From: Bacillota bacterium
GTDB taxonomy: Bacteria > Bacillota_E > Sulfobacillia > Sulfobacillales > Sulfobacillaceae
Direction: 5' to 3'
Assembly (NCBI GenBank): GCA_021802375.1
Contig: JAKAAL010000281.1
Span: forward strand, 1 to 6,177
Length of the DNA stretch: 6,177 nucleotides
Shown: positions 1 to 6,177 of the stretch, in pieces
Layout of the letters: each line of letters begins with the position of its first letter
How positions within the stretch are numbered: position 1 is the stretch's first letter
Notes under the pieces: model-generated
The model's database searches: none
What the model was told of the DNA's origin: nothing
Seen by the model: the letters and a program-made list of their open reading frames with translations, nothing else
Made by a program: the position numbers and the translations under genes

Positions 1-1317
1 TTCGGCGGCCGCGAGACAAGCCTCGGGATCATCGGCGTTGACATGGACAATGGGGATTTCAAATCCCTTGGCGAGGTCGCTTGCATAAAGGGTAGAGCGA
101 CCGTCCCGCGATTCCGTCGTAAAACCTAAATGGTTATTGGCGATGATGTGGATGGTGCCCCCGGTATAATACCCGGCGAGACGCGATAGGTTAAGGGTTT
201 CCGCGACGATACCTTCACCGGGGAATGCGGCATCACCGTGAATCAGGATAGCCAACGCCTGGTCATCGTTCTGGGTGGGAGCTCCGGGTTGGGTCCGGAT
301 GTCCTGGGCGGCTCGTGCGAATCCTTCAATGACCGGGTTTACAAACTCTAGATGGCTAGGGTTATTGGCTAGGGTCAGTTTGACCGATACCATGCTACTG
401 TCTTGGACTGTTTTTTTAGCCCCCAAATGGTACTTGACGTCGCCAGTCCACCCAAAGTTAATGCCGCTCGATCCCTCACTCGGTACCAACTCTTTATTGG
501 GAGCCGTGTGAAATTCTGAAAAAATATCCCGGTACGGTTTACCCAGGTTGTGCGCCAGAACATTGAGCCGTCCACGGTGAGCCATACCAATGGTCACTTC
601 GAGGATCCGCGTTTGGGCCGCCAAATGCGTGAGAGTATCTAGCATTGGGACCAGGGTGTCAGTGCCCTCTATTGAAAAACGCTTCTGTCCCGGAAAGGTA
701 CTATGTAGGAACCGCTCGAACTGCTCGACCGAAATGAGGCGTTGGAGTAGCGCGCGTTGGTCCGACGAAGGCCGCCGCGAGGCCTGTACGCCCTGGTCCA
801 CATACTGATCCAGCCAGTTGCGTTCATCAAGATCTTGAACCTGGCGAAACTCATAGGCCGTGGTGCCCGTATAAAGTCCCGTGAGGCGGCTAATGGCATC
901 CCATGCCGTGTGAATCTCGGGGGGCGCCTCCGCCCACACCGATCGGGCGGGGATGTTTTGGAGTTCTGTTGCACTTAAGTGGTAGGTCTCTGGGCGCAAT
1001 AAAGGTACTAGGGGTGGAGCTCCATCGAGGGGATGAATTTTAGCCGATAGATGGCCATAGGCTCGTATGTTGCGTAAAAAGTCGGTCGCCCGGCTAATCA
1101 GATCCAGGCGTGACGGGTCATTCGAAACGGTGGCGGAGACGACCAAGGAGCTAGGTGGCACGTCTTGTGGGGGGGCTCCCATTTCCTCAAAAACAGCCCG
1201 GGTGTTGGGATCGAGTGATTTGGGGTCGTTTAAATATTGTTCGTAGAGCTCCATTAAATATCCTGCGTTGGGACCGTAAAAGCTTTCCCACCGCGGGGGC
1301 ATCGCATGCGTCGCCAC
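1..1317 (-). CDS. odhA/sucA: 2-oxoglutarate dehydrogenase E1 component, N-terminal 439 residues (cut by left edge)
   Basis: Thiamine-diphosphate-dependent E1 subunit of the cytoplasmic 2-oxoglutarate dehydrogenase complex. It decarboxylates 2-oxoglutarate and passes the succinyl group to the lipoyl E2 subunit in the TCA cycle. Reading leftward from GTG 1317-1315 the frame stays open to the window edge. Near the N-terminus, residues 17-29 (NAGYLMELYEQYL) match the short E1 N-terminal segment that in the family helps dock E2. Residues 247-252 are HRGRLN, which carries an active-site His, followed by GDVKYHLG and NPSHLEFVNPVIEG. Residues 360-365 are HGDAAF and, about 30 residues on, IIANNHLGFTTE; together these form the GD...NN ThDP/Mg2+ site. 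The last visible residues, IVHVNADDPEA, are also canonical. The family is usually about 900-950 residues, so roughly half is missing to the left. The start was chosen because AAGGAG lies 8 nt upstream; an in-frame ATG five codons later is less well placed. It is transcribed divergently from the transporter. The E2 gene often follows E1 but would lie outside the window. Confidence 0.96.
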   Translation of the reverse strand, partial: MATHAMPPRWESFYGPNAGYLMELYEQYLNDPKSLDPNTRAVFEEMGAPPQDVPPSSLVVSATVSNDPSRLDLISRATDFLRNIRAYGHLSAKIHPLDGAPPLVPLLRPETYHLSATELQNIPARSVWAEAPPEIHTAWDAISRLTGLYTGTTAYEFRQVQDLDERNWLDQYVDQGVQASRRPSSDQRALLQRLISVEQFERFLHSTFPGQKRFSIEGTDTLVPMLDTLTHLAAQTRILEVTIGMAHRGRLNVLAHNLGKPYRDIFSEFHTAPNKELVPSEGSSGINFGWTGDVKYHLGAKKTVQDSSMVSVKLTLANNPSHLEFVNPVIEGFARAAQDIRTQPGAPTQNDDQALAILIHGDAAFPGEGIVAETLNLSRLAGYYTGGTIHIIANNHLGFTTESRDGRSTLYASDLAKGFEIPIVHVNADDPEACLAAAE

Positions 1318-1325
1318 GTTCTCAT

Positions 1326-1331
1326 CTCCTT
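1326..1331 (-). promoter_or_regulatory. Ribosome binding site of odhA
   Basis: On the minus strand this reads AAGGAG, a near-perfect Shine-Dalgarno match, with an 8-nt spacer to GTG 1317-1315. It decides the GTG start over the in-frame ATG at codon 6. Confidence 0.85.
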
Positions 1332-1403
1332 CGTGTCAATGACAAGGATGTCCAAGTGAGACAAAATATTTCCCTGTCAGCGTCCGGGTTTACAGGTCTA
1401 TGA

Positions 1404-1428
1404 TAGTCAAGTGTACCGTAATTGACTA
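1404..1428. promoter_or_regulatory. Perfect 7-bp inverted repeat between divergent genes, candidate operator
   Basis: TAGTCAA (1404-1410) and TTGACTA (1422-1428) are exact reverse complements separated by 11 nt, so their centres are 18 bp apart. The site lies in the divergent intergenic region between odhA and the transporter. Each half read outward begins TTGACT, which resembles a -35 hexamer on each strand, but no good -10 hexamer sits 16-18 nt away on either side. A dimeric repressor or activator site is therefore the more natural reading. The halves could instead be overlapping -35 elements with weak -10 boxes. No regulator gene is visible in the window. The symmetry is seen directly; the function is inferred. 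Confidence 0.4.
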
Positions 1429-1496
1429 ATGAATGGTTGCTATGACAAAGTTAACCGAGAGTTATGAGCAAACGATCCCTAGCGGAGGCGTGGGGT

Positions 1497-1501
1497 AGGA
1501 G
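1497..1501 (+). promoter_or_regulatory. Ribosome binding site favouring the GTG 1509 start of the transporter
   Basis: AGGAG is followed by a 7-nt spacer to GTG 1509-1511. The upstream ATG at 1464 has only a weak GAGAG directly before it (1458-1462), too close to work well. This site is the main argument for the shorter transporter protein. Confidence 0.6.
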
Positions 1502-1508
1502 CGTATGG

Positions 1509-2408
1509 GTGACAAAACGAACTGCAAGTGTTGGGATCCTCGTAGCGATGAATGTAATCTGGGCCGGAACCTATCCTGCCACGAGCATTGCTCTCAAGGG
1601 CATGACGCCAGAATTTCTTACGATGGTACGCCTTGGGGTAGGCGCGCTCGCATTTTCGCCGTTTCTTAGGGGACTCCGTAGCCATTGGAAGTTCCCGACG
1701 ATTTTCTTAGCGCTGGGATTGGGAATAGTCGGGTTCTCGGTCCCGGTTTATCTCCAATCCTTCGGACTCTTCTTATCGACATCCGCTTTGGCGGCCATCT
1801 CCATTGGGCTCGAACCGTTACTGACTACGCTGATTGCCGCCACGTGGCTCCATGAACGTTTTGGCCACGCTCGCAAACTCGCGTTAGCTATGGCGGTAGT
1901 GGGGGCTTGGGCCATCGCTGGATTTCCCAGTTTGGGGCACCGGGGATACCTTGATGGCGATCTACTCTTGTTGGTAGCCATCGGCTGTTTTGCCGTGTAT
2001 AACGTGTTCTCGGCGTCGCTATCGCGAAGACTGGGATCCTCCACTGCCACGGCGGCTACCTTACTGGGGGGGTTTATCGGAAGCTTGCCGATTTGGATGG
2101 TGTCTGGGGCCCATGTCCCGCATACATGGGTTCATGGGGAGATCTGGGCGCTTTTTTACTTATCGCTGTTGGCGACTGCCTTAGCTTATTTTTTGTGGAT
2201 GTTCTCGGTCCGTCAGGTACCGGTGTCTTTAGTGGCATTGTTCTTGTACCTGCAGCCGCTACTCGGCGTGCTGCTTTCCGTTCTCATCACGCACACCCGC
2301 CTTACCATCGCGTTTTATCTGGGGGCAGCCTTGATTCTGGGAGCTCTCTATGTAGGGCGAGAACGATCCCTCGAAGCAAGCGGAGACCCGTCTCTCGAGA
2401 GAGGATAA
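1509..2408 (+). CDS. EamA/DMT-family transporter (drug/metabolite transporter superfamily)
   Basis: Inner-membrane transporter with the ten-helix, two-fold EamA repeat architecture of the drug/metabolite transporter superfamily; the substrate cannot be read from sequence. From GTG 1509 it is 299 residues, a usual length for the family. ATG 1464 in the same frame would add 15 residues (MSKRSLAEAWGRSVW) but lacks a good ribosome binding site. Visible marks, numbered from the ATG, are: first helix with NVIWAGTYPATSIAL (30-44); first-half EamA signature with ALAAISIGLEPLLTTL and WLHERF (about 108-133), keeping the conserved glutamate E131; second half with ATALAYFLWMFSVRQVPV and FLYLQPLLGVLLSVL (about 237-274). 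The second half has ITHTRLT where members usually have an LGE-like motif, so that acidic residue is lost. A charged tail (RERSLEASGDPSLERG) ends the protein. The gerA-like gene begins 30 nt downstream on the same strand, so co-transcription is plausible. The family call is secure; any germination role is conjecture. Confidence 0.9.
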   Translation: MTKRTASVGILVAMNVIWAGTYPATSIALKGMTPEFLTMVRLGVGALAFSPFLRGLRSHWKFPTIFLALGLGIVGFSVPVYLQSFGLFLSTSALAAISIGLEPLLTTLIAATWLHERFGHARKLALAMAVVGAWAIAGFPSLGHRGYLDGDLLLLVAIGCFAVYNVFSASLSRRLGSSTATAATLLGGFIGSLPIWMVSGAHVPHTWVHGEIWALFYLSLLATALAYFLWMFSVRQVPVSLVALFLYLQPLLGVLLSVLITHTRLTIAFYLGAALILGALYVGRERSLEASGDPSLERG

Positions 2409-2438
2409 TTAGGACCATAGACGGTCACAATATCCGGC

Positions 2439-4028
2439 ATGAACCAAGAAAATCCCTTTAACCCACAACTCTCGAATAAGGCCAAAGAACACTTGCTGCA
2501 AGGGCTGGAGTTGGATTGCCAGACCGTCCAAGCTGACATGGAAGATCTGACTAGCCTGATCCACGATCCCGATGCGCCATGGGTGAAAAGCCAGGTCCCC
2601 ACGGTGGAAACCTTGTATCACGCGTTCATGGACAGCGCCGGTCTCAGCGATGATGTGGCCAGTCGTCCCTGGTGGTTCCCCGGCGGTACCAAAGCCTGGA
2701 TCGTCAATATCACGGGAATGGCCTCGAGTTCCAAAGTCGTGGAGGTCTTACTAAATCCGCTGTCGCGTGAAGCAAAAATCATTGAGGAAACGCTTATTCA
2801 CCAGGATGGCTCTACCTTGACAGAATTACTCCAAAGCATACTCCCGGCTACCCAAGTGACCCCGACCGCAGATTTGGCTGAAGTGTCCTACGGAATTGCT
2901 TCAGGACAATCTGGACTCTTCATCGAAGGGGTGACGATTGCGTATCTCATCGATACCGCAGGCCCTAAGGAACGCCCGGTGGGGAAGACCTCCGTAGAAA
3001 ATGTGCTACGCGGGCCGCTTGATGCTTTTAACGAAAATATCGATACCTCGGTGGCCCTCTTACGTCGGCGCGTGCATGAGCCAAGTTTTCGCATCAAAAT
3101 TCTCAGAGTGGGCACCGGCACAAAAACCCGGGTGGCGGTATGCAGTATCGGTTCTCGGGTTAAACCTGAAGTCCTCGGGCAAGTCGAGTTGGCCATTAGC
3201 AAAATTGATGTGGATGCCATCACCGATAGCGGCCAACTTGGCCAGCTCATGAACCCGGGGTGGCTCCATGTGTTTCCCTTGGCCATTTCGACAGAACGTC
3301 CGGATCGTGCCGTCATGGCCCTCTTTGACGGCCGGGTTGTGGTCGTGGTGGATACGTCACCCTTTGTATTGATTCTGCCCTCGGTTTATGTTGACTTTTT
3401 TCAGGCGATGGAAGACCTCTATGTACCGTGGGTGCCAGCTACGGGGCTCCGCATTTTAAGACTAGTCGCTGATCACATTGCGGCCTTGGCGCCGGCGCTT
3501 TATGTGGCCGTCGCGAGCTTTAATCCGGGAATTCTGACTCCGCCATTTGAACTAGTGATGGCTTCGGCCAGAGCCCTGGTACCATTCTCACCGTTGGTTG
3601 AGGCCATATTGGTTCTCGTCTTGACCGATATTCTTATTGAGGCCGCTATCCGGTCCCCGAAAGTGGTGGGGAATGCGGTGCCTATCGTGGGAGGCATTAT
3701 CATCGGCGATGTGCTCACTAAAACTCATTTGGCCAGTGAAGTCATGTTGGTGGCGGGAGCCCTGGCGGCTATTACCCAATTTACAGCCGCCGAGCCCAGT
3801 ATTTCCACGGTGGAACGCCTCAATAAGTATTGGTTCTTAATCTGGGCCGGTTTCTTAGGGTTTTTTGGCTTAATGATCGCCACGGTCTTAGAGCTCGCTT
3901 ATATGGCTAACTTAAAATCCGTCGGGACCCCCTATTTTAGCCCCGTCGCGCCGTTTCAGTGGCGCGAGGCACTCAACGCCAAGTTAGCCTTACCCCCTCG
4001 CTGGCGCCCTAGAAAGGTAGTGGAATGA
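2439..4028 (+). CDS. Spore germination protein, GerA family (receptor A subunit)
   Basis: A subunit of a nutrient germinant receptor in the spore inner membrane, 529 residues, near the usual 480-530. The N-terminal soluble part (about 1-300) carries the family block ENVLRGPLDAFNENI (187-201) and ALLRRRVHEP (206-215), where typical members read RGPREGF and LIRRRI. Then come NPGWLHVFP (272-280), TERPDRAVMALFDGRV (285-300) and DTSPFVLILPSVY (305-317), all strongly GerA-like. The C-terminal membrane part has hydrophobic segments at about 340-362, 383-403, 412-428, 433-452 and 464-490. It includes VPFSPLVEAI (381-390) and AVPIVGGIIIGDVL (413-426), and ends in a basic tail. The stop codon overlaps the start of the B subunit gene by 4 nt (ATGA). 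ATG 2439 has no recognisable Shine-Dalgarno. An in-frame TAG at 2418 rules out a much longer protein, and a shorter one starting at a later TTG cannot be excluded. The paralogue (GerA, GerB, GerK or other) and the germinant cannot be assigned. Confidence 0.95.
   Translation: MNQENPFNPQLSNKAKEHLLQGLELDCQTVQADMEDLTSLIHDPDAPWVKSQVPTVETLYHAFMDSAGLSDDVASRPWWFPGGTKAWIVNITGMASSSKVVEVLLNPLSREAKIIEETLIHQDGSTLTELLQSILPATQVTPTADLAEVSYGIASGQSGLFIEGVTIAYLIDTAGPKERPVGKTSVENVLRGPLDAFNENIDTSVALLRRRVHEPSFRIKILRVGTGTKTRVAVCSIGSRVKPEVLGQVELAISKIDVDAITDSGQLGQLMNPGWLHVFPLAISTERPDRAVMALFDGRVVVVVDTSPFVLILPSVYVDFFQAMEDLYVPWVPATGLRILRLVADHIAALAPALYVAVASFNPGILTPPFELVMASARALVPFSPLVEAILVLVLTDILIEAAIRSPKVVGNAVPIVGGIIIGDVLTKTHLASEVMLVAGALAAITQFTAAEPSISTVERLNKYWFLIWAGFLGFFGLMIATVLELAYMANLKSVGTPYFSPVAPFQWREALNAKLALPPRWRPRKVVE
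4013..4017 (+). promoter_or_regulatory. Ribosome binding site of the GerB-family gene
   Basis: AAAGG inside the end of the A subunit gene, with a 7-nt spacer to ATG 4025. Together with the ATGA overlap it indicates translational coupling of the A and B subunits. Confidence 0.6.
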
Positions 4029-5140
4029 GTCCGATACGTGTGTCGCCGCTGCAGATCGCCCTGGTCTTACTAACGTTTCCGGTAGTCGCTAGCAGTTACT
4101 ATTATCCCCATCTGATATATCGATTGGGCACACGCGGATGGTGGCTAACGATTGTTATCAGTGATGCCGTCATTTATGGATTGGTGTGGATTTGGTTTTT
4201 ACTAGCCAAGACCTTTCCCCAAGGCACGCTAGTCGGTGTAGCACGAGGTGGCATGGGGCAGATCGTTGGGGGATTCATATTACTGCCCCTGGTGCTACCA
4301 CTCTGGCTCTCGGCGGTGATTACGCTACGGCAGTTGGCCGTGTTAACCACTGTTTCGTTGCTGCCCCATACGTCCATTGGGTTCCTGTACCTGGTGGGGT
4401 TAGTCACGGCTTTTTATCTCGCGTATTTGGGTATCAAAGGCATTAGCCATTATTCCGAAATCATCATGATCCTCATCACGTTGCCACTCATGCTGGTGCT
4501 TTACGCGATTGCCTTTGAAAACTTCAAGCTTATCTACCTGGCGCCCTGGTGGTGGCTCCCTGATCATGTCCGTGCCACCGGAGTTTTTGAACTGCCCCTG
4601 GCGTTTTGCGGACTTCTTGCATTGCCGGTACTACTGCCGTACGTCGACACGTTGTCGCATTTAAAAAGCGGGGTGGCGTGGGTGCTAGGAATTGGTAGCC
4701 TGGTGCTTTTAGTGGGAGTTGCAGGGCCGCTGGGTACCCTTGGGCCGGCGGCCGCAAAGGCCACACCACTACCGTCCTTAACCTTTTTTAATGCGGCGGC
4801 TACCGCCATACTCTTTGTTCAACAGCTCGCCTATCCCATCGTGGCACTTTGGATGGCAATATATATTGGTGCGGCAGCGCTGGCACTGTGGGCGAGCGCG
4901 CGCGCCGTGGCCGAAATTTTCGGTAGACCGCGGATCATAGGCACGTTGGTGGTACTCACAATATTGGCCTGGGCGATGAATCAGGCGCTTCCTACCATCG
5001 CGCAATTGCGCCAAGCCACTGTGCTTTTAGGCATCTTGACCTCCATTGGCCTGATCTGGATGGTACTGTCGGCCATTATGATCAATATGCTGGCACGACG
5101 CCGTCACCGTACGGGAAATCGCCATGCACCTTCGTCATAG
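4025..5140 (+). CDS. Spore germination protein, GerB family (receptor B subunit, permease-like)
   Basis: B subunit of the germinant receptor, an integral spore inner-membrane protein related to amino-acid permeases of the APC superfamily. In characterised receptors this subunit is tied to nutrient recognition. It has 371 residues, the usual size. The N-terminus VSPLQIALVLLTFPV (6-20) is the familiar start of the family. About ten hydrophobic segments follow, near 8-28, 38-61, 77-100, 117-137, 144-164, 187-208, 216-238, 260-290, 303-322 and 332-356. TFPQGTLV (63-70), the LLPHTSIGFLYL region (112-123), GIKGISHYSEIIM (136-148) and FKLIYLAPWW (167-176) line up with the GerB pattern of FP-start, LP-T, Gie-i-R-ei and nl-P. 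The last 15 residues are basic (ARRRHRTGNRHAPSS). It overlaps the A subunit gene by 4 nt and the C subunit gene by 17 nt. Family assignment is firm; which nutrient it senses is unknown. Confidence 0.94.
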   Translation: MSPIRVSPLQIALVLLTFPVVASSYYYPHLIYRLGTRGWWLTIVISDAVIYGLVWIWFLLAKTFPQGTLVGVARGGMGQIVGGFILLPLVLPLWLSAVITLRQLAVLTTVSLLPHTSIGFLYLVGLVTAFYLAYLGIKGISHYSEIIMILITLPLMLVLYAIAFENFKLIYLAPWWWLPDHVRATGVFELPLAFCGLLALPVLLPYVDTLSHLKSGVAWVLGIGSLVLLVGVAGPLGTLGPAAAKATPLPSLTFFNAAATAILFVQQLAYPIVALWMAIYIGAAALALWASARAVAEIFGRPRIIGTLVVLTILAWAMNQALPTIAQLRQATVLLGILTSIGLIWMVLSAIMINMLARRRHRTGNRHAPSS

Positions 5141-6177
5141 CTGGATCCTCGCCACGTTGATCCTGGCCGCCGCCTTGTCGGGATGCGGTTCAGCACGTTC
5201 CATCGATAACCGGACCATGCTGTTTGCCGTGGGCTTTGATAAGGCACCAGGAGATCGAATTCAGGTGACCGGGGATCAGGTCAATCCCTTAGCCTCACCC
5301 GCAGCGAGTGTCCCGGCGCCCGGACAAAGCGCCGGCCCCTCCGATGTGTATTATACCGGCTCGGGGCATACCGTCGGCGCCGCATTTTCCCGGATCCAAT
5401 TGGCCTCGCCGGGCTACATTGACGTCACCGACTTAAGTCTATTGCTGTTTAGCCAGGCTCTCGCTAGACAGGGGGTGTACCGGGAAATGTCTTACTTGAT
5501 GCGCGGCGAGCAAACCCGAATCCTGGCCTACGCGTTGGTGGCTTCCAAGAGCGCCGCTCAAGTTCTGCGCACGGTGCCAAATACCACCGCGGGTTCTGCC
5601 TATGAGCAGTTAGAAGAGGCCGAAACTTTTGCCTCGAAAGCGCATCCCAAAATTGTCGCCACGCCGATGTGGAAGCTCTACCGTTCGCTTTGGGACGTGG
5701 AGCAAGCGGCCCTACTACCGATGGTGGGCACCCAAGGGCAGAAGATTGTATTCCAAGGGAGCGCCCTGTTATCCCAAGGACACTTGGTCGGGATCCTCAG
5801 CCCGCATCTAACCGACATTCTGGATACGGTGCTACGCGGGCAGGAAGGCCTTTTAATCACGGTGCATCCCAAGCCTCATCAAACGGTGGTCCTCCGCGTA
5901 TTGAAGTCTACGACGCATTACAAATTAGTAAACCCCGACACGTTAGACCTGGGCCTTACGGCGCGTGCCAAGGTCATCGAGATGTCTATGGGCCAAGTCA
6001 CCGTGAATCGCGCTGACCAAGAACTGGAAGGCCTAGCAGGGCAACAGGTAGTGCACGAGGTGATCGACCTCATGCACCACCTGCAGCGAATTCCGGCTGA
6101 CCCGCTCGGAATCGGAGCGTTGGCGCGTGCCCGCTATCCGAGCGGGTGGACAGAGTGGCGAAATAATTGGCCCCAAC
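5124..6177 (+). CDS. Spore germination protein, GerC family lipoprotein (receptor C subunit, cut by right edge)
   Basis: C subunit of the germinant receptor, a lipoprotein expected on the outer face of the spore inner membrane. The window holds 351 codons with no stop. The family is usually about 370-400 residues, so perhaps 20-45 are missing. The signal peptide is clear: a basic start (MHLRH), a hydrophobic stretch 7-18 and lipobox LSGC at 18-21, giving lipidated Cys21. Family features follow: the LFAVGFD strand (33-39); a segment TDLSLLLFSQALARQGVYRE (102-121) matching the usual gH-k-ili-e-lA--G pattern; EQTRILAYALVAS (129-141); LDLGLTARAKVIE (274-286); and near the end HHLQRIPADPLGIG (318-331) with WTEWRNNWP (342-350), typical of the GerC C-terminus. 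Residues about 54-73 form a Pro/Ala/Ser/Gly-rich linker (PLASPAASVPAPGQSAGPS). The gene starts inside the end of the B subunit gene with only a weak GGGAA (5113-5117) 6 nt upstream, so coupled translation is likely. Confidence 0.93.
   Translation, partial: MHLRHSWILATLILAAALSGCGSARSIDNRTMLFAVGFDKAPGDRIQVTGDQVNPLASPAASVPAPGQSAGPSDVYYTGSGHTVGAAFSRIQLASPGYIDVTDLSLLLFSQALARQGVYREMSYLMRGEQTRILAYALVASKSAAQVLRTVPNTTAGSAYEQLEEAETFASKAHPKIVATPMWKLYRSLWDVEQAALLPMVGTQGQKIVFQGSALLSQGHLVGILSPHLTDILDTVLRGQEGLLITVHPKPHQTVVLRVLKSTTHYKLVNPDTLDLGLTARAKVIEMSMGQVTVNRADQELEGLAGQQVVHEVIDLMHHLQRIPADPLGIGALARARYPSGWTEWRNNWPQ

Noticed and set aside
1169..1175. Seven-G tract in odhA (and a similar tract at 2066-2072 in the transporter) as phase-variable sites
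   Set aside because: Both genes are intact through the tract, seven bases is short for contingency loci, and neither product is a surface-variable type.
1363..1394. odhA promoter on the minus strand (TGTAAA 1394-1389 with TATTTT 1368-1363)
   Set aside because: The spacer is 20 nt and the -35 match is poor. A promoter must exist here or nearby but cannot be placed with confidence.
1155..1403. 82-codon open frame on the plus strand across the 5' end of odhA and the intergenic region
   Set aside because: It is antisense to well-conserved odhA codons, has no ribosome binding site, and its product resembles no family. It is a shadow of the real gene.
1422..1450. Sigma-A promoter on the plus strand from TTGACT 1422-1427
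   Set aside because: The only -10-like hexamer, TATGAC at 1441-1446, is 13 nt away, too close; at 17 nt the sequence is ACAAAG. Not supported as a complete promoter.
2412..2426. GACC-ATAGAC-GGTC hairpin between the transporter and the GerA-family gene as a terminator
   Set aside because: The stem is only 4 bp (an added G-C would need GGACC/GGTCC, which is not present) and no T-run follows. It would not stop transcription convincingly.
2093..2461. 122-codon open frame overlapping the transporter end and the GerA-family start
   Set aside because: It lies in another frame of two clearly real genes, and its translation is proline/arginine-rich with no domain character.
1..6177. Mobile element, CRISPR, prophage, tRNA or rRNA content
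   Set aside because: No transposase or integrase sequence, no spaced direct repeats, no terminal inverted repeats and no structured-RNA-like stretch was seen. Nearly all of the window is accounted for by five protein genes.

Overview
The window reads as chromosomal DNA from an endospore-forming member of the Firmicutes (Bacillota). The support is a gerA-gerB-gerC-type spore germination operon, strong AGGAG-type ribosome binding sites, and GTG as well as ATG starts. The base composition is mid-range and slightly G+C rich. A divergent, Sulfobacillus-like lineage would fit the protein sequences, but that is an impression and could not be searched here. There is no sign of phage, insertion sequence, CRISPR array, tRNA or rRNA.

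Layout. (1) Positions 1-1317, minus strand: the first 439 codons of the E1 subunit of 2-oxoglutarate dehydrogenase (odhA/sucA), running off the left edge. (2) Positions 1318 to about 1508: a short divergent intergenic region of about 190 bp. It carries the odhA ribosome binding site, a perfect 7-bp inverted repeat (1404-1428) and the leader of the rightward genes. (3) Positions 1509-2408 (or 1464-2408), plus strand: an EamA/DMT-family 10-TM transporter. (4) Positions 2439-4028, 4025-5140 and 5124 to the right edge, plus strand: a GerA-family receptor A subunit, a GerB-family permease-like B subunit and a GerC-family lipoprotein C subunit. The ger genes overlap by 4 and 17 bp, so they are a tightly coupled operon. 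The C subunit is cut by the window edge close to its natural end.

How the genes work together. The three ger products should form one nutrient germinant receptor in the inner membrane of the dormant spore. In characterised receptors the B subunit is linked to germinant recognition, A is the large membrane subunit, and C is a lipid-anchored subunit on the outer face of that membrane. The DMT transporter lies only 30 bp upstream on the same strand and could share their transcript, but no germination role can be read from its sequence. The odhA gene is a TCA-cycle gene with its own leader and is probably functionally unrelated.

No clearly new system is visible. The points most worth a second look are the transporter-germination linkage, the inverted repeat between the divergent genes, the poor translation start of gerA, and sequence departures in the Ger subunits (altered GerA motifs, a Pro/Ala/Ser linker in GerC).
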